Of a stretch of DNA of 64,000 nt, positions 1 through 12,085 are shown piece by piece. The position numbers were made by a program, and so were the translations under genes. Source of the DNA: Carallia brachiata (lineage: Eukaryota; Streptophyta; Magnoliopsida; Malpighiales; Rhizophoraceae); the NCBI GenBank assembly GCA_021464245.1, contig JADCRB010000036.1, positions 2,361,947-2,425,946 of the forward strand, given 5' to 3'. The notes below the pieces were generated by a model, which worked only from the letters and a program-made list of their open reading frames with translations, was not told the DNA's origin and did not search any database. Within the stretch, counting starts at the first letter, position 1; each line of letters opens with the position of its first letter.

Positions 1-296
1 GAAGATACTAAGAAAATTAGGAAAACAAAACTAAAATATGAAAAGTAAATTAACGGGACAGATAGGCATCACATAACAAAAACATGGGGCACTCAAACTC
101 CCAAGAGTTTAGACACAGATATGGCCTCGATACTGCCTGTGCGCTTCTATATACCATGTTGATATGTAATTTGATTTAAAAAGAAGAATATAACTAAGAA
201 AGAAATCATAATTTCAAACACAAGGCATCTTTCTCAATTTCCCAGTGGTCAACAACACCATGTCTATGTGTTTAAACAAATAAAAAACTTCCATAC

Positions 297-3200
297 CTCA
301 TCAAATATCCATTTACAAATACCAGATTGTTGCAATAGGTGAATGTATTTGAATAGCAACCCTATGATGTCCTGCATGTGCTCTGCAATCCAGTTTAAAA
401 TGTTATAAAATCCAAAAAATGGATGAGCACAGAGACACGACAGATTTCTGGCAAATGGAACATTAACTAGAATATAGAACACTCATAAAAAGGTCAAGCA
501 AAATTACAGTAGAAAAAGAATACAGAACTAACCATGACCGGCATCGGTAAGCTCAATTGTTACTTTAAAAAATGAATACTCCATCGTCCCATCACTTTCA
601 CCGGCAGACAAACCAGTAGCCCATCCTGGAATTTTGTCAAGATAACCAAATCACATTGCCAGGACAATTTATTTATGCAAAACAGAATTTATAGTTTTAT
701 ATGGTGGTAAACAGCGTGCAAAAGATTTAAAATACTGCTCTATAAATTAATCTCAAGTTATCCCCAATCTGGCTAAGTAGACATATGCAGATCAGTTGGG
801 AAGCTAAACATTTCTACTCGATTGACATTTCTACAGCTGTTTAAGATTAAAAACCAATGTCAACAGTAAGTCCTACCTTCCAAGCTAATAACGAAGGTTT
901 AATTCCAATGAAATAGACTATAACAAAAACTAAAAAATGTCCGACTAAAGGAATTTCCACAAAAGGCTCAAATATTACCAACGCAATGGAGCTTCACATT
1001 TGATTGGCTTCAGCTTCATTGGAGTACCAAACCCCTTACATCAGAAGATGAACCTTACTAAAGTCTTAAATCAAAAGATTCGGTCTCTCTAAGCATGCAT
1101 GCTTGACATTGCCAGTGTCTCCAACATCAGAAGCATGATATTAATAAAGGAGAAACACAGGTATGTGTGCATCTACAGCCATCCATGCATCAATGTGTGT
1201 CCACGCGCGTGTGCGTGTGTCACGGAGAGAGAGAGACAGAGAATCACACTAAAGATGCGCAAAACCTACCCAAATTTTTCAGGACATAAAATAAAGATCC
1301 TTCGCCTTCATGGCCAATAAGATGACCAAGATACCTGCACGGTCCTTCCTTGTAATGAAGAATGCCTGGAGTTATTGGCCATATAATTCTTAATTTGTGC
1401 CCTTGTTTTATAGGGACAGCTCTAACAAGTATCTGAAGCAAATGGCACAATAAAATGGAGGAAATATAAGATATCATTCTCCAGATATATCTGTGAGGCA
1501 AAAAATTTTCAAGAAAAAGAGCAATATCAATTGCATAAACAACTGAAGGAGTCTATGAATACCTGTAAATGCTCTGATGTACAAGGCTGACCAGGACATG
1601 AGAAACATCTCTTTTCTTTGTTTTGGATTTCACGAAACTTGCCTTCTACAAGGCTTTGAATTTTATCAAGACCATCTGTAGATTTCCAAACAAATTTTGT
1701 CATATTTTGTCAAAAAGATAAGTAACTAAGACATAACTAGTGAAAAAAAGCTTGTTCACTAACCTTTTGCATAAATCACCAGATGCATAAGGTTGGCTGA
1801 ATAATTTTCTTTATAGAATTTAATAAGCTCATGTCTTATGTCCTGCCCTTTTTCTTTTGGTTGAACTTCCAAAGTATCCCAATTACCTATGATGACAGAT
1901 ATTACATTTTTTTAGGACAAGAAGCTGAATTTTCTCACTTATTTTACTTAATTATTAATAATAAATCAAGCAGAATTGTATGAAAGCCAATCATGGATAT
2001 TCTAAAGTCAGCAATCATCTCTACAAGGCAAACATAAAAAACTGATGAATGAACCCAACATTTCCCAGAAGAAAGACAGTTCGGTCGTGAACTTCAAAAT
2101 AGGATGAAAACTATGCAAGTGAACGATTAAATGATAACCAAATAGTATGAACAGTTCTACAGAAAGCTACCAATCAATGCAGGTTGCAAACACATATTCT
2201 CCCACCATAAGCATCAACTTGCCATTTGCGTCATGGTTATCGCAATTTAACAACTGATATTAACATCCATATTACATAGATATACAGAAGTCCATGTATC
2301 TGCAGCTTATAAGCGCCACATGCCACATGTTACCAATCAACATGAATATTTACATCCAGGTTATAGATATACATATCTACACTCTAAAAGCAGCTGACCT
2401 GTGCTGAATTTATGATATGGGTGGCCTTCATCACTTATATGTTTCTGAAGCTGCGATATTAACAAATTCACACAGAAAAATACAATTAAGAACCATCCAC
2501 CATGGCAAAGTATGTGCTATTGCATGCTTGGTGATCAGCAAAATGTCTTTGCACAGAGGAAAAAGATGACAGGGAAGTGCATAGAATGTTACTTAAATAT
2601 CCTCACCCAGTCTTCCAAAGTTCCGGGGGGGGGGGGCGGGGGTTGGGAAGGTTAAGCATCAACATGTTCCGTGGGATCATAATATAAACTCCTTTTCCCA
2701 TAAATTTATGTGATAGGCATGGACCTACCAATTGCACCAAGGAGATTTCCATATTTGGATGGATCTACTTAGACCATAAATATAACAGGATTAAGCATAA
2801 AACTAAAAGCAACCACAAAAAACAGGCAAAAGCAAGAGACAATGGCCCCTACATAGCATTCTCATCCTCAACTAAACAAAATGGATACAAGAGCATCCAT
2901 CACAAAAACTAGGACATTGACGATTTCAATGAAATGGAGTAATGATCCCTTTAGATGCTGTAAAATAACTAAGCAAGCTTTGTTCTCTGAGTATCGAGAT
3001 AGCCTAAGTCCAACATATATTTACAGGCACATCGGCCTAGAAACAATGCTAAAAAAAAGGGTCTCGCTTCCAACACCACAAAAAGAAATTTATTGAAACT
3101 ACAAGAAGAAATGAATACCCCAGTAAATCAACTGGAAAAATGAATAAGTAAAAGAACTAACAGAGTAATGGGTATAGAAACAACAAAAAACCCCTAAACA

Positions 3201-5676
3201 TTTAAAAAAGACCTCTGATTGGAATTCAGATGCATATTTCTTACATACAATTCCTATATTCCACTGTTTGTTCTATCTCCCTTCACCGCATGAAAATCAA
3301 TCGCATATCATTAAAAATTGCTGACAAAAGCCCCCACCATGTTTGATACAACTGGAATATGTTAAGAAAACAGGCACCATTATAAACTACCTAACACACT
3401 GTCAGACTGTACGATAAATGCAGGCCACTCTTGACAAATATTACACAAGCAAAGTTAAATAGCAAGAGCGGTATCTGATACCTGATTCATTCTCCAAACA
3501 TCAGACAACAAATTTTTCTGGTTCTCTGTATGAAGGAAATGAGTAGATAACTAGATATCAATCAACATTTAAAAGATCGACTCAACTAAACAAGATTAAT
3601 GGTGAACATGAAGAAAATTGGAGGGGGGGGGGAGAGAGAGAGAGACAGAGAGAGAGAGAGGAACAGATCCTAACGCAACAGCTCACCAGAATCAACTGCT
3701 TTTATCTCCCTTGTGGTCGCATCAGCTGACATCAATGGTTTAATAAAGAACTGTGCAAATCTGATTTTAGAATTACAAACAAGAAACCAACGTAAAAATA
3801 TTTATGAGATCGCATATGTAAATAACAAGGTAACAGGAAAAAAGGAAGTATCATATACCTGTCCAAAGCATCTTCAAAGCAATCAGCATTAACATCAAAA
3901 AAATAGTTTGTATGCTCAGAAGATGTAAATGCATTCGTGCTACCTCCATGCTACGCATCAGGAAGACCAAAATGAGTGAGCAAAGATGGATTTGCATAGA
4001 TACAACTATAAAAAAGAAAAGGACAAACAAGCATTACTGCACATTAAGATGTCCAGAATAGCTTCGTTTTAGATGATTCTTGGAACCTGACCGCTAGATT
4101 ATTGGAACCAAAACATTTTCACATATTAAACACACACAAGAACAAGAAAGAGAGTCGTGAGAATCCCTTTGAATATGAAGGCATAAGAAGGCATAAGAAT
4201 GCTGGACAAATCAATAACTGTTTGACCGTTGTCCAGTGTTTGTCATCTTTGCATATATCATACATCAACAAATTTAGCAATGGAAACCATAATTCTACAT
4301 CAATTTTGGCGTCGTTATAATCGTGTCAGCACATACAACATCCCAGTACAAGTCTATAGTAGTACAACGCTTTGACACATTATCTACTTCCCAGGCAGTA
4401 CAAAATAATTCATATTTTGTGATCATACCACAAGCAGCATAACAGCAGAACAATACAAAGGTGCAAGCTATGCAATGCACGATTAAATCAAGTAATGCAC
4501 CAAGCATTAACCATGAAACTGGATAGACCCGACTATCCCTTTGAAAGTGTGAAAGCAAGTACCTCTGTGATGTACTTCGAGTAACTATCCTCCACTGGAT
4601 ACTTCTCACTGGCATAAAACAACATGTGCTCTGTAATACAAGCATCAAAGAAGACATCATTACAGCAACAGAAACACACTAACAGAACCCACAGCTTTCC
4701 ACCAAACAAAACCAAGCAACTTGTTCATCAAAGCCCACCAATCCATTTTGATTGATTGCACGGTCCAAGATGTAACTATTCTCATGCATTCACTGAAAAC
4801 AACAGAGATGCCAAGAAATCTCAAGACCTGCTCCAAAAGCCAAGCTATCACACAGTGAAACCCATAGTCATTGTACTTGAGCTGAACGGGGATCTTATGC
4901 TCTTAAGACACTCCCCTAACAAAAGCTAGTTCTAAACTACTGCACGGCATAACTAAACGTGAACTCAATAATGGGCTGAACCAACACTAGGCCCCGTTAG
5001 CATCAACCGGAGGCAAATTGAATCAAACACGCCTGGCATAAATTGAATCGAAGCACAAAATAGTGTTGAACCAACACGTTGGGCCCGATGTCCCATGGCA
5101 GAATTGATATTGTATCATTAAAAAAATAATAACAATAATACTAATATTGATGAGTTGCAGACAGGTAACTATCCAGCATATATATATACAGTTGAGTAAA
5201 AATCACTAATCTAAGACAAAAATTTGCCCCTATAACAAAAACCCTAACAAATACGCACAAATAAACAGCAATCGTAAGTAAAGAGAGAAACAGAGAGAGA
5301 TAGAGGAATGACCAAGAAAATGGGCGAGGCCTTCGAGGCCGACTGGGTTGCTGAAGGAGCCGACGCGGACACTCATACAAGCAGCGCACTGAAATCAAAG
5401 TGGACAATGATTCTTTCTTGATTCAACCAATCGAAAACGCATATATTATAATCTTTATTTAAAAAAGAAAACTGAAAACGAAAATTCCTCGAGCAATCTT
5501 TGTAGAATCTTGATAACAAGAAAAAGCGAGGGATCGCGAAGGAAATTAATTGCCTTATCGGTATCGGGATCGCTGACGAGGAGGACCTCTAGAGAGTTGC
5601 TTAAGACAATCCTTCTGTACTCTCTCTTGTCGTTTCGAGGCTTCAAAATCTCCCCCTCTTCTTTCCCAGCCGCCAT
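297..5676 (-). CDS. M16 zinc metallopeptidase, insulin-degrading-enzyme type (5' 12 exons; 3' part off the left edge)
   Basis: Encodes an insulinase-family peptidase that cleaves peptides in a closed chamber. Plant members of this type include a peroxisomal M16 enzyme, but the targeting signal is outside the window. Exons read on the minus strand: 5554-5676, 5313-5388, 4563-4630, 3859-3950, 3687-3760, 3482-3525, 2399-2450, 1764-1886, 1563-1675, 1270-1432, 533-625, 297-382. They sum to 1107 nt (369 codons) with every phase agreeing. The start [13 protein letters not shown] is followed by the block [20 protein letters not shown]. The inverted zinc motif HFLEH is at residues 64-68, and the downstream Glu ligand is residue 145 in KAVDSENQKN, 77 residues after His68 as in human [13 protein letters not shown] follows the zinc motif. 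Family members are about 970 aa, so roughly 60% of the protein lies left of position 1. Intron 1 uses a GC donor. No frameshift is seen. Confidence 0.95.
2625..2645. repeat. G-rich homopolymer in an M16 intron
   Basis: A run of 12 G, then C, then more G, sits in the intron between the 52-nt exon (2399-2450) and exon 3482-3525. It is low-complexity sequence and a likely assembly or length-variation hotspot. Confidence 0.8.
3623..3661. repeat. G-run followed by (GA)n microsatellite
   Basis: Ten G residues are followed by about 29 bases of GA repeat with one GACA interruption, inside the intron just downstream of M16 exon 3687-3760. Confidence 0.85.
5552..5557 (-). other. Non-canonical GC 5' splice site of M16 gene intron 1
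   Basis: Exon 1 must end after the codons for DPDTDK, because exon 2 opens in phase with CAAC. The junction reads AAG then GCAATT, so the donor dinucleotide is GC (5553-5552). No GT lies near enough to keep the frame. GC-AG introns are a known minor class (about 1%) in plants. The acceptor at 5389-5390 is a normal AG. Confidence 0.8.
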
Positions 5677-5765
5677 TGTCCTTTCCTTTCCTTTCCAGAG
5701 AACAGCGAGAAAACGTGAGTGAGAAGTTCGGGCTTGGCCGGCTCTGATATTTATTTCTCCATCTA
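5677..5765 (-). promoter_or_regulatory. 5' leader and core promoter region of the M16 gene
   Basis: Directly upstream of the ATG at 5676 there is a purine-rich leader on the minus strand. An AATAAATAT stretch around 5747-5755 is a weak TATA-like candidate. The transcription start cannot be fixed from sequence alone. Beyond about 5770 the DNA becomes simple AT-rich spacer, starting with a TAA/ATT trinucleotide run at 5771-5795. Confidence 0.3.
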
Positions 5766-6278
5766 ACTAGTTATTAATAATAATAATAATAATACTAAAT
5801 AACACCCCTATGCCACATCAGACCTAAGAAAAATAAATGATACATCATTTACCCGAATTTTAATTTGACTCAATTGTTTTGTTAGGTATGATTTATTAAT
5901 ATTTTTATATTATATAATAAATAGTGTTTATTTTCGATAAAAAATTAAAAAAAATATGATGAGTAAGATCATTTTTTTTAAGTTTGATTGTGTGATTTTT
6001 AGGATTTATTTAATAAAATCTTAATTTATAGATTTAATATTACAAAATACAAGTACTTTTTGTTTTACTTACATTATTATTCTTTTAATTACTCTTAGTT
6101 AGAATTGTGACTTTCAATTTTAGTTTTTTAACATAAATAATTTTTTGTCAAAATTAATACTTATAATTCATTATAATTATTTTAATTTTTATTATAATTA
6201 TTTTTAAATAATATAAAAATTTTAATTAATTTAATAAAAGTACGCGACAGTCGGTCTGATAACAGAAAGAAATAATAA
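5766..6278. other. AT-rich intergenic spacer
   Basis: There is no gene here. The sequence is AT-rich. A stretch at about 6150-6210 built on CTTATAATTCATTATA recurs at about 9008-9060, so both may derive from the same small dispersed repeat. Confidence 0.6.
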
Positions 6279-6848
6279 TTAGAAGAATTTGTGGACCTTT
6301 TTCTTCGACCTGACATGTTTGTCTGGGTCAGGGACATTTTGTTCAAAAGTGTCTGAGATGTCGTCGTGAGCCCCAGTACCATTCGCGTCGTACATACTTT
6401 GACGAATGGTGGAGTTGTTGACGTAGGTACCCAAAGCGTCAGGCTGAGAATCGCCAAGTGAAAGCCCGAGAGGAGGATGAATGGCTCTATCTTCCAAATC
6501 GGATCGCATTGTGGCCCCAGAGTTGTTTCCAGCAAGAGCAACGATCCTGATGCCGCGGTCACCCCGCGGCCTCGTGAGGTTGATCGTGATGGCTTTGGCT
6601 TGCGCCAAGCCTGTGAAAACCAGCAATGTGATGCGTCAGCGTGTTCACCGTGTCCCAGATTTCGCGATAAAGCTGTCTGTGCCTCTCAAGTCCTTCGGAA
6701 TCAGAGGAGGAGGATAGAATGGTTGGCCTTGTTGTTTCAGGAAGCACTGTTTAGCGATGTGAATATTTGGAGGAGATTTGAGCATGTGGCGGAAGGAATA
6801 AACCAAAGCAAAAGCCAAGAGTATAACTTTACATTGCAATAAAAGCAT
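6279..6848 (-). pseudogene. Broken small plant protein gene, coding signal spread over three frames
   Basis: GC content rises sharply here and the minus strand has three overlapping open stretches. The first (6848-6645) begins MLLLQCKVILLAFALVYSF, a hydrophobic signal- or anchor-like start. The second (about 6747-6559) carries ERHRQLYREIWDTVNTL and FHRLGAS. The third (about 6626-6279) carries GIRIVALAGNNSGATM, then TYVNNSTIRQ and a Lys-rich end. Together they look like one secreted or membrane protein of about 170-190 aa interrupted by two frame changes. I found no intron that restores the frame. The pattern (LAGxNxGATM followed by YVN..) resembles short uncharacterised plant proteins I recall but cannot name. 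It may be a pseudogene, or sequence errors in a real gene. The plus-strand reading frames here look like shadows. Confidence 0.4.
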
Positions 6849-7439
6849 TTCATATCAGTTCACTTGTTATTGATGATTAGATTTAGATCAAATGATCATA
6901 TGGAAGTTGAAGGTCGACAGAATTGCTTGGCAACGAGTTTACCCAGTGTGCAGACCAATTGGTTACTCTTTGCTTGTGAATTTGTGGCTTCATCCTGAAA
7001 AGCAGGGTAGGAGGAAAAAGCCAAGAATCATTCCAGAGGTTTAAAACATTTTTATTCTTCCTATTAAAAAACTTTTTAAAATGTGAATTATATAATAAGA
7101 TAATTTTTTGAATTTCACAAGCTCCGACCCTTTTAAGTTAAGACTTCCATAATGTGAAAAAGTTTTACTCCTGACAACTCTCTTTCTCTCTAAAGCTATT
7201 TACCTCTCCTCCAAAAAGCATTAGAAACTCTCTGGTCGACGATGGCTAGTCACCACTATTGTCAGCCAACACTCATTATCCCCTTCTTTAGACACCGTTC
7301 CTCCTTCTCTCCGCTTATTTTCCCCTTCCCCTACTCAAGTCCACCCTCTCTCTTCCTCCTAGCTTCAGTTATGGTGGACCTTAGCTCATCCTTTAGATCT
7401 AGGTCAATAAAACCCCCCATGGCCTCTCTTCCTGCAGAT

Positions 7440-7873
7440 CCACGTGTCTCTGCATTTAGGCAATCCTTTTGTAATCTCTGCCACCATCATCGCCATTACC
7501 GTATCCGTCGTCGCTACTGCCATGCCCACCGTCTCCGCCGTCATGGCTGTCGCCTATGCCACTATCGCCAACCCCTCCAATGCTTCCTTTGATGGGATTG
7601 CCAACACCTAAGCCCCTGCTCCGCCTGTTGATGAAGCTGCCAGCATCACCTTCTCCGAAGCCCCAACTCCCAAAGTCGCCGCCAGCGGATCTGCTGCTGC
7701 CGGCATTGTTGGCTTTAGACCTATTTCTGACACCAACGTTGGGCTGATGGATGGCGTTGCTGGGGCAACTGCTGTCGGCACTGACAATGACGGGGCACTA
7801 CCTTCCGCCGTCATTGCCGCCACCGAATCTACTGAAAAGGCTTGCTGCTGGTTTACTTTTATATGAGGGTCCA
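7440..7873 (+). pseudogene. Ala/Pro-rich secreted-protein-like frame with an internal stop (AGP-like?)
   Basis: One plus frame stays open across this GC-richer stretch except for a TAA at 7609-7611. Before the stop it reads as a hydrophobic segment (NPFVISATIIAITVSVVATA). After it comes an Ala/Pro/Thr/Ser/Gly-rich segment, including APAPPVDEAASITFSEAP and NVGLMDGVAGATAVGTDNDG, ending in KACCWFTFI. This composition resembles arabinogalactan-type secreted plant proteins. There is no clear initiator; possible upstream ATGs at 7371 and 7420 are in other frames. I read it as a decayed or mis-sequenced gene. Its neighbour at 6279-6848 is also broken. Confidence 0.3.
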
Positions 7874-7899
7874 ACTGTACTGTATGTGTATTATCTGCT

Positions 7900-10800
7900 G
7901 TTCTGTTGGCGTGTTTGTATTTGTGTTTGTTCATTTAGTAGTGTGTTTGGAAATCAATGTCGAGCATATCTGATCGATTTTCACTATAAATTCGTCGAAA
8001 TATGATATTTATTATATTATATAATTTTGTCTGACTATTATTTTCAATCTGATTTCTATTCTTTTTGAATGTCTTGTTTAAACGGATTTTAAGTCTGTTT
8101 AATATATAATTTTTATAATTATACCTATTGTAAGTTATTGGTGACGTATTCATTTCTGCTGTACATAAACTTTTCCGACATCCTTAAATAGCATTTATGT
8201 AGGATTTTTGATTGATTAAATACAACAATTATCTTTATGTCAACTAAAAAAACTTCTCAAATAAAAATCTTAATTTTTTATCATTGAAATGTGCCCGCTA
8301 AAAAATAGGTCTAAAATAATTTATGAGCAGAGTACGTCTCGCCAGTTAAGAACCATTTGGTTGGACAAATGAATGGGACCAGCTATGTGCGATGGAAAGG
8401 TCAAATGTATTTGGCCAGTCAGTCCGATCGTCGTGCTTCATTTAGGAATTGATGGCCACGGATGAACGTCCATAGCCGCGAGGGGAGGCGTCGGCAATGA
8501 AGTTATTGGGACCCTTATTTTGTTTTTTTTGGTCCATTCCCCTATTTTCTTAATGATGACGACACTTACGTTTCTTGCCCACTGCTTGTCGGCTTTTTCT
8601 TTTGTTATTTGTCTGAGATCGTTCAATATTCAGAGTATTGGACTGACTGATCTATACTAATCCGAATAAAACTTCAAAAAGTGGTAAAAAATTTTTAACA
8701 GGTATTTAACGTAATTACATTACGAAAACAGATTCTTACTATCTGTATTAGTGCTTACTGGTTTTGTCGGCCTTTTCTTGTTGTATGAAGAATGGGCCTT
8801 TGATTGCTGATCTGAGCGTCATAACGTTACGATGAGATTAGATGGACGTCCTAGTAGTTTAGGCCCATAACTAAAGAGTTCCATCTTCCAATGCTCTTTC
8901 GTTTTCTCTCTTTTTTTTTTTTTTTTTTTTCTTTTTTATACAGTAATTAAGTAGGAATATTAATTATAACTATAATTGGTCTTAGAATTTCTCATAAACA
9001 TTAGTGCTTATAATTCATTATAGTTATTTTATTTTTTATTATAATATTTTCTTATCTTTTTACATATAATTATATTAGAATATTTGTTGGTATTAGAAAT
9101 TTCGTTATTTTAATTTTTTTTATAAAACTCAATATTTGGATTTATTTTTGTTTTTCTATCTTAAATAAAACGCAAACAAAATCCTATTAGAATATTTTAA
9201 ACTCTTGTGGACTGTTGTAGTGTAATATACTTTTAATTATTTTTTTATTTTTGTATTAATATACTTTTTTAAAATCTCTTTGTTCATAACTATAATTTAG
9301 TGTCTTATTTATATAGTGAAATTAAAAATATTAGAAATCTAATTACGATATATAATTCAAAAATTTATACTGAAATAAAAATTGAGAAGATACAATTTTA
9401 TTTGTAATAGACTTGTGCAAGTTAGTATATTTGTTAAAGAATGTACTTTTATTTGTGTGTTATTTAAAAGAAAAAATAATAAACTGAGACTTAAATTTTG
9501 AGTATCATTTTTCTTTTCAAGAAGAAAAGAAATATTAAAAACATAAATTTTTCTCTTTCATAAAAACAAAAAAGGGAAATAAGTAGTAATTTTTCCCTTT
9601 CAATAGAAATTTTTTATTTACTTTCATGAATTATGCATGCATATGGTGTGAGTTTGAAACGTATAAACTTATATATGTTTTAATGAGTTGAAAATCAGAC
9701 AATTATCAATTGGAAGCAATTAAAACCTTCCTTTGCGAAAATCACTAGAAAAAGAACGACAAATTTTCTAATGCCAACAATGAAAAAAAAAAAAAAAAGG
9801 AATAAAACAAAGCTTCTGAACCATGTAGTTGGACAACAACTCTTAATTTCGAGGAAAGTTCTGATGGGCACAAAAGTGGGCGAAGTATGAAAACCAAAAT
9901 CTTCAGCGTGTCCTTTTGAGGCCAAAAGACCAAAATTTGCAGTGGAAATTTTGGAGCAATTGCTTTTGGGTGCATGTTAAAATAAAGTTGTATAAGTGAG
10001 CCTAAATTTCCTTGATTCATCAACACAAAAAAAATAAAAAATAAAATGACCAAATAAAAGAAAATTGAACTCATAAGAGAGTTTTCCGATTAAATTATTA
10101 AATATTTACATAATCAAAATTTTAATCACAATATAAATATAATCAATCATAAGCATTAACCATGATGATAATTTGTTTGGATAAAAAAACTAAAATATGA
10201 AATTAAGAAATCTAATTGAGAGAACTCAAAAGAATAATAATGCAAGTGAAGAATAATTGTGCTTTTATATTATGAAAAAGAGTATTGCATATGCACATAT
10301 TAAAATCCTAAATTTATTGAAATCAAAATTCTAATTCTATTAGCATACTAAGAAAATACTACAATTGTTGAGAGTCTATTAAAATATTCCTAAAAGCCCT
10401 AAAATTGGGCTTAACAACAACCAATTTGCAAAGACGGCCATAAAAGTATTTAAATTTTATGTCACCTTTAGTAATTATAACATACATAGAAATTACAATC
10501 TCTTAAAGAGGTTACGTTATACAATTCGGATTGTAATAGTTATATTTCTAGAAAAATTACATTTACTGAAAAATAGTTTCTAAAATCCCCTAAAGAGAGG
10601 ATCGTAACTTAAATTTTTCAAGGCATATTGCATTAACCATTTTGATATAAGATTTTTAATCCCTAATTTAATTTTGAAAGAGATCAACTTTATGGATACA
10701 AAATTTTATAAATATAAATAGACATAAAATGATTTTATATACCATATATAGAGTGGTTTATACCATGAGAACTTTTTATATAATATATAAGAGATTTTCC

Positions 10801-10955
10801 AAATTTTAGGATTATTTTATTATACATCTCTTATATATTATACAAAATATTATTCATACAATATATCTAGACACTTCCATTTTCAAACAATCTATACTTA
10901 TCAAATTGCATACTAATATTTTGATATGTTACATTAATCCCATTACTAAACTCAC
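7900..10955. other. Long AT-rich intergenic spacer
   Basis: I see no gene. The sequence is AT-rich with homopolymers (T run at about 8910-8930, A run at 9784-9798) and a recurrence of the 6150-6210 repeat at about 9008-9060. Open frames here are short, low-complexity and match nothing I recognise. Confidence 0.6.
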
Positions 10956-11272
10956 CTTTGAGAACGGGATGGTCGAAGACACGCTGAATCGTTGGATCTT
11001 GGTAGGTTACCGTTGGAAGCGTCTAACAGTAGGGAAGCAACTACTCCAGAATAGACTCAAGCGCAGAGAATCATTTAGAGGCAAAATTATTAAATATTTA
11101 TTACACAATAAATTTATATAATTATAAATAATTTTTAATTAATTATATTTTAAAAATATTTACGCACACATTTCTTTCATCCATTAACTTTTTTCCATAA
11201 CAACTTTGTCCATTGCCCAATTGCCGGTCCACGGAGCTCTCTCTCACACTCATAAAGATTTCAGCTTTGTGT

Positions 11273-11299
11273 TCTCTCTCTCTCTCTCTCTCTCTCTCC
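11273..11299. repeat. (CT)n microsatellite in the duplicated villin leader
   Basis: About 13 CT units. The corresponding repeat in the intact villin leader is at about 20099-20119, so this repeat was part of the duplicated segment. Confidence 0.85.
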
Positions 11300-11879
11300 C
11301 ACACCATCTCTCTACTTTCCAAGCCAAATCATCACCATCATCATCATCAGCAGGTGTCACAAAGACGTAGATTTTTCCGGGTAAGTGTTTACATAGCTGT
11401 GCTCTTGATGGTTTGTTGGTAATCTTGATTGTAGCAATTGTGTTAGATCTCTTTCACTTCTGCATTCTTCCTCAGCAAAGGTGTCATTATTGGACATTCA
11501 GAGTTCAGTGGCCAATTTAACTGTTATTGTTTCCTCCTGATACAGCATCATTTAGATTATAAGTACTTGATCCATTCAAACAGACCATTTGCTTTTGACA
11601 TTGGCCTAATACTGCTTAAACAGTCTTTCATCAGATTGATTATGTCATAATGTGCCTATTCTATTTGTTCCTCGGAAGTGGATGCATCCCTGGATGGTTT
11701 GTTTTATTAATCTCCAAATGTTCCACTGTACAAAGTGACTGAAGGAAATGAGCCGTCATTCTTCACCACATATTACTTTTCATGGGATCCTACAAAAGCC
11801 AGTGTACGCGGGTACCGGCTGTCAGGCTGTGTGCCTATTAACGCCCTCCTTTGATGCGGGAAAAAAGTGGATGGCCAAA

Positions 11880-12085
11880 CACTTATATAGTTAAATAATA
11901 TTTAAATTTATATTTTGTATAATAATAAATATATTTTATGTAATTATAATAATAAAAAATAATATAAATAAATATTATTTTTTTAATTTATATTTTTTAA
12001 TTACAGTTATACAAAATATCTTTACTGTTACACAAACTGTATAGTACTAAATGCTATTTGGATAAAAAAAATCTGACTATGTGAT
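11880..12085. repeat. AT-rich dispersed repeat, copy A (partner at 51995-52205)
   Basis: This segment shares long near-identical stretches in the same order with 51995-52205, for example TTTAAATTTATATTTTGTA, TTATAATAATAAAAAATAAT and TTTTTTAATTACAGTTATA, with scattered differences. It lies between two villin-derived blocks and so appears inserted in the villin duplicate. Size and AT-richness suggest a MITE. I could not define convincing termini. Confidence 0.7.

Noticed and set aside
6477..6842. 121-codon plus frame opposite the broken gene
   Set aside because: The minus frames have more natural protein character and a hydrophobic start; this is likely an antisense shadow.
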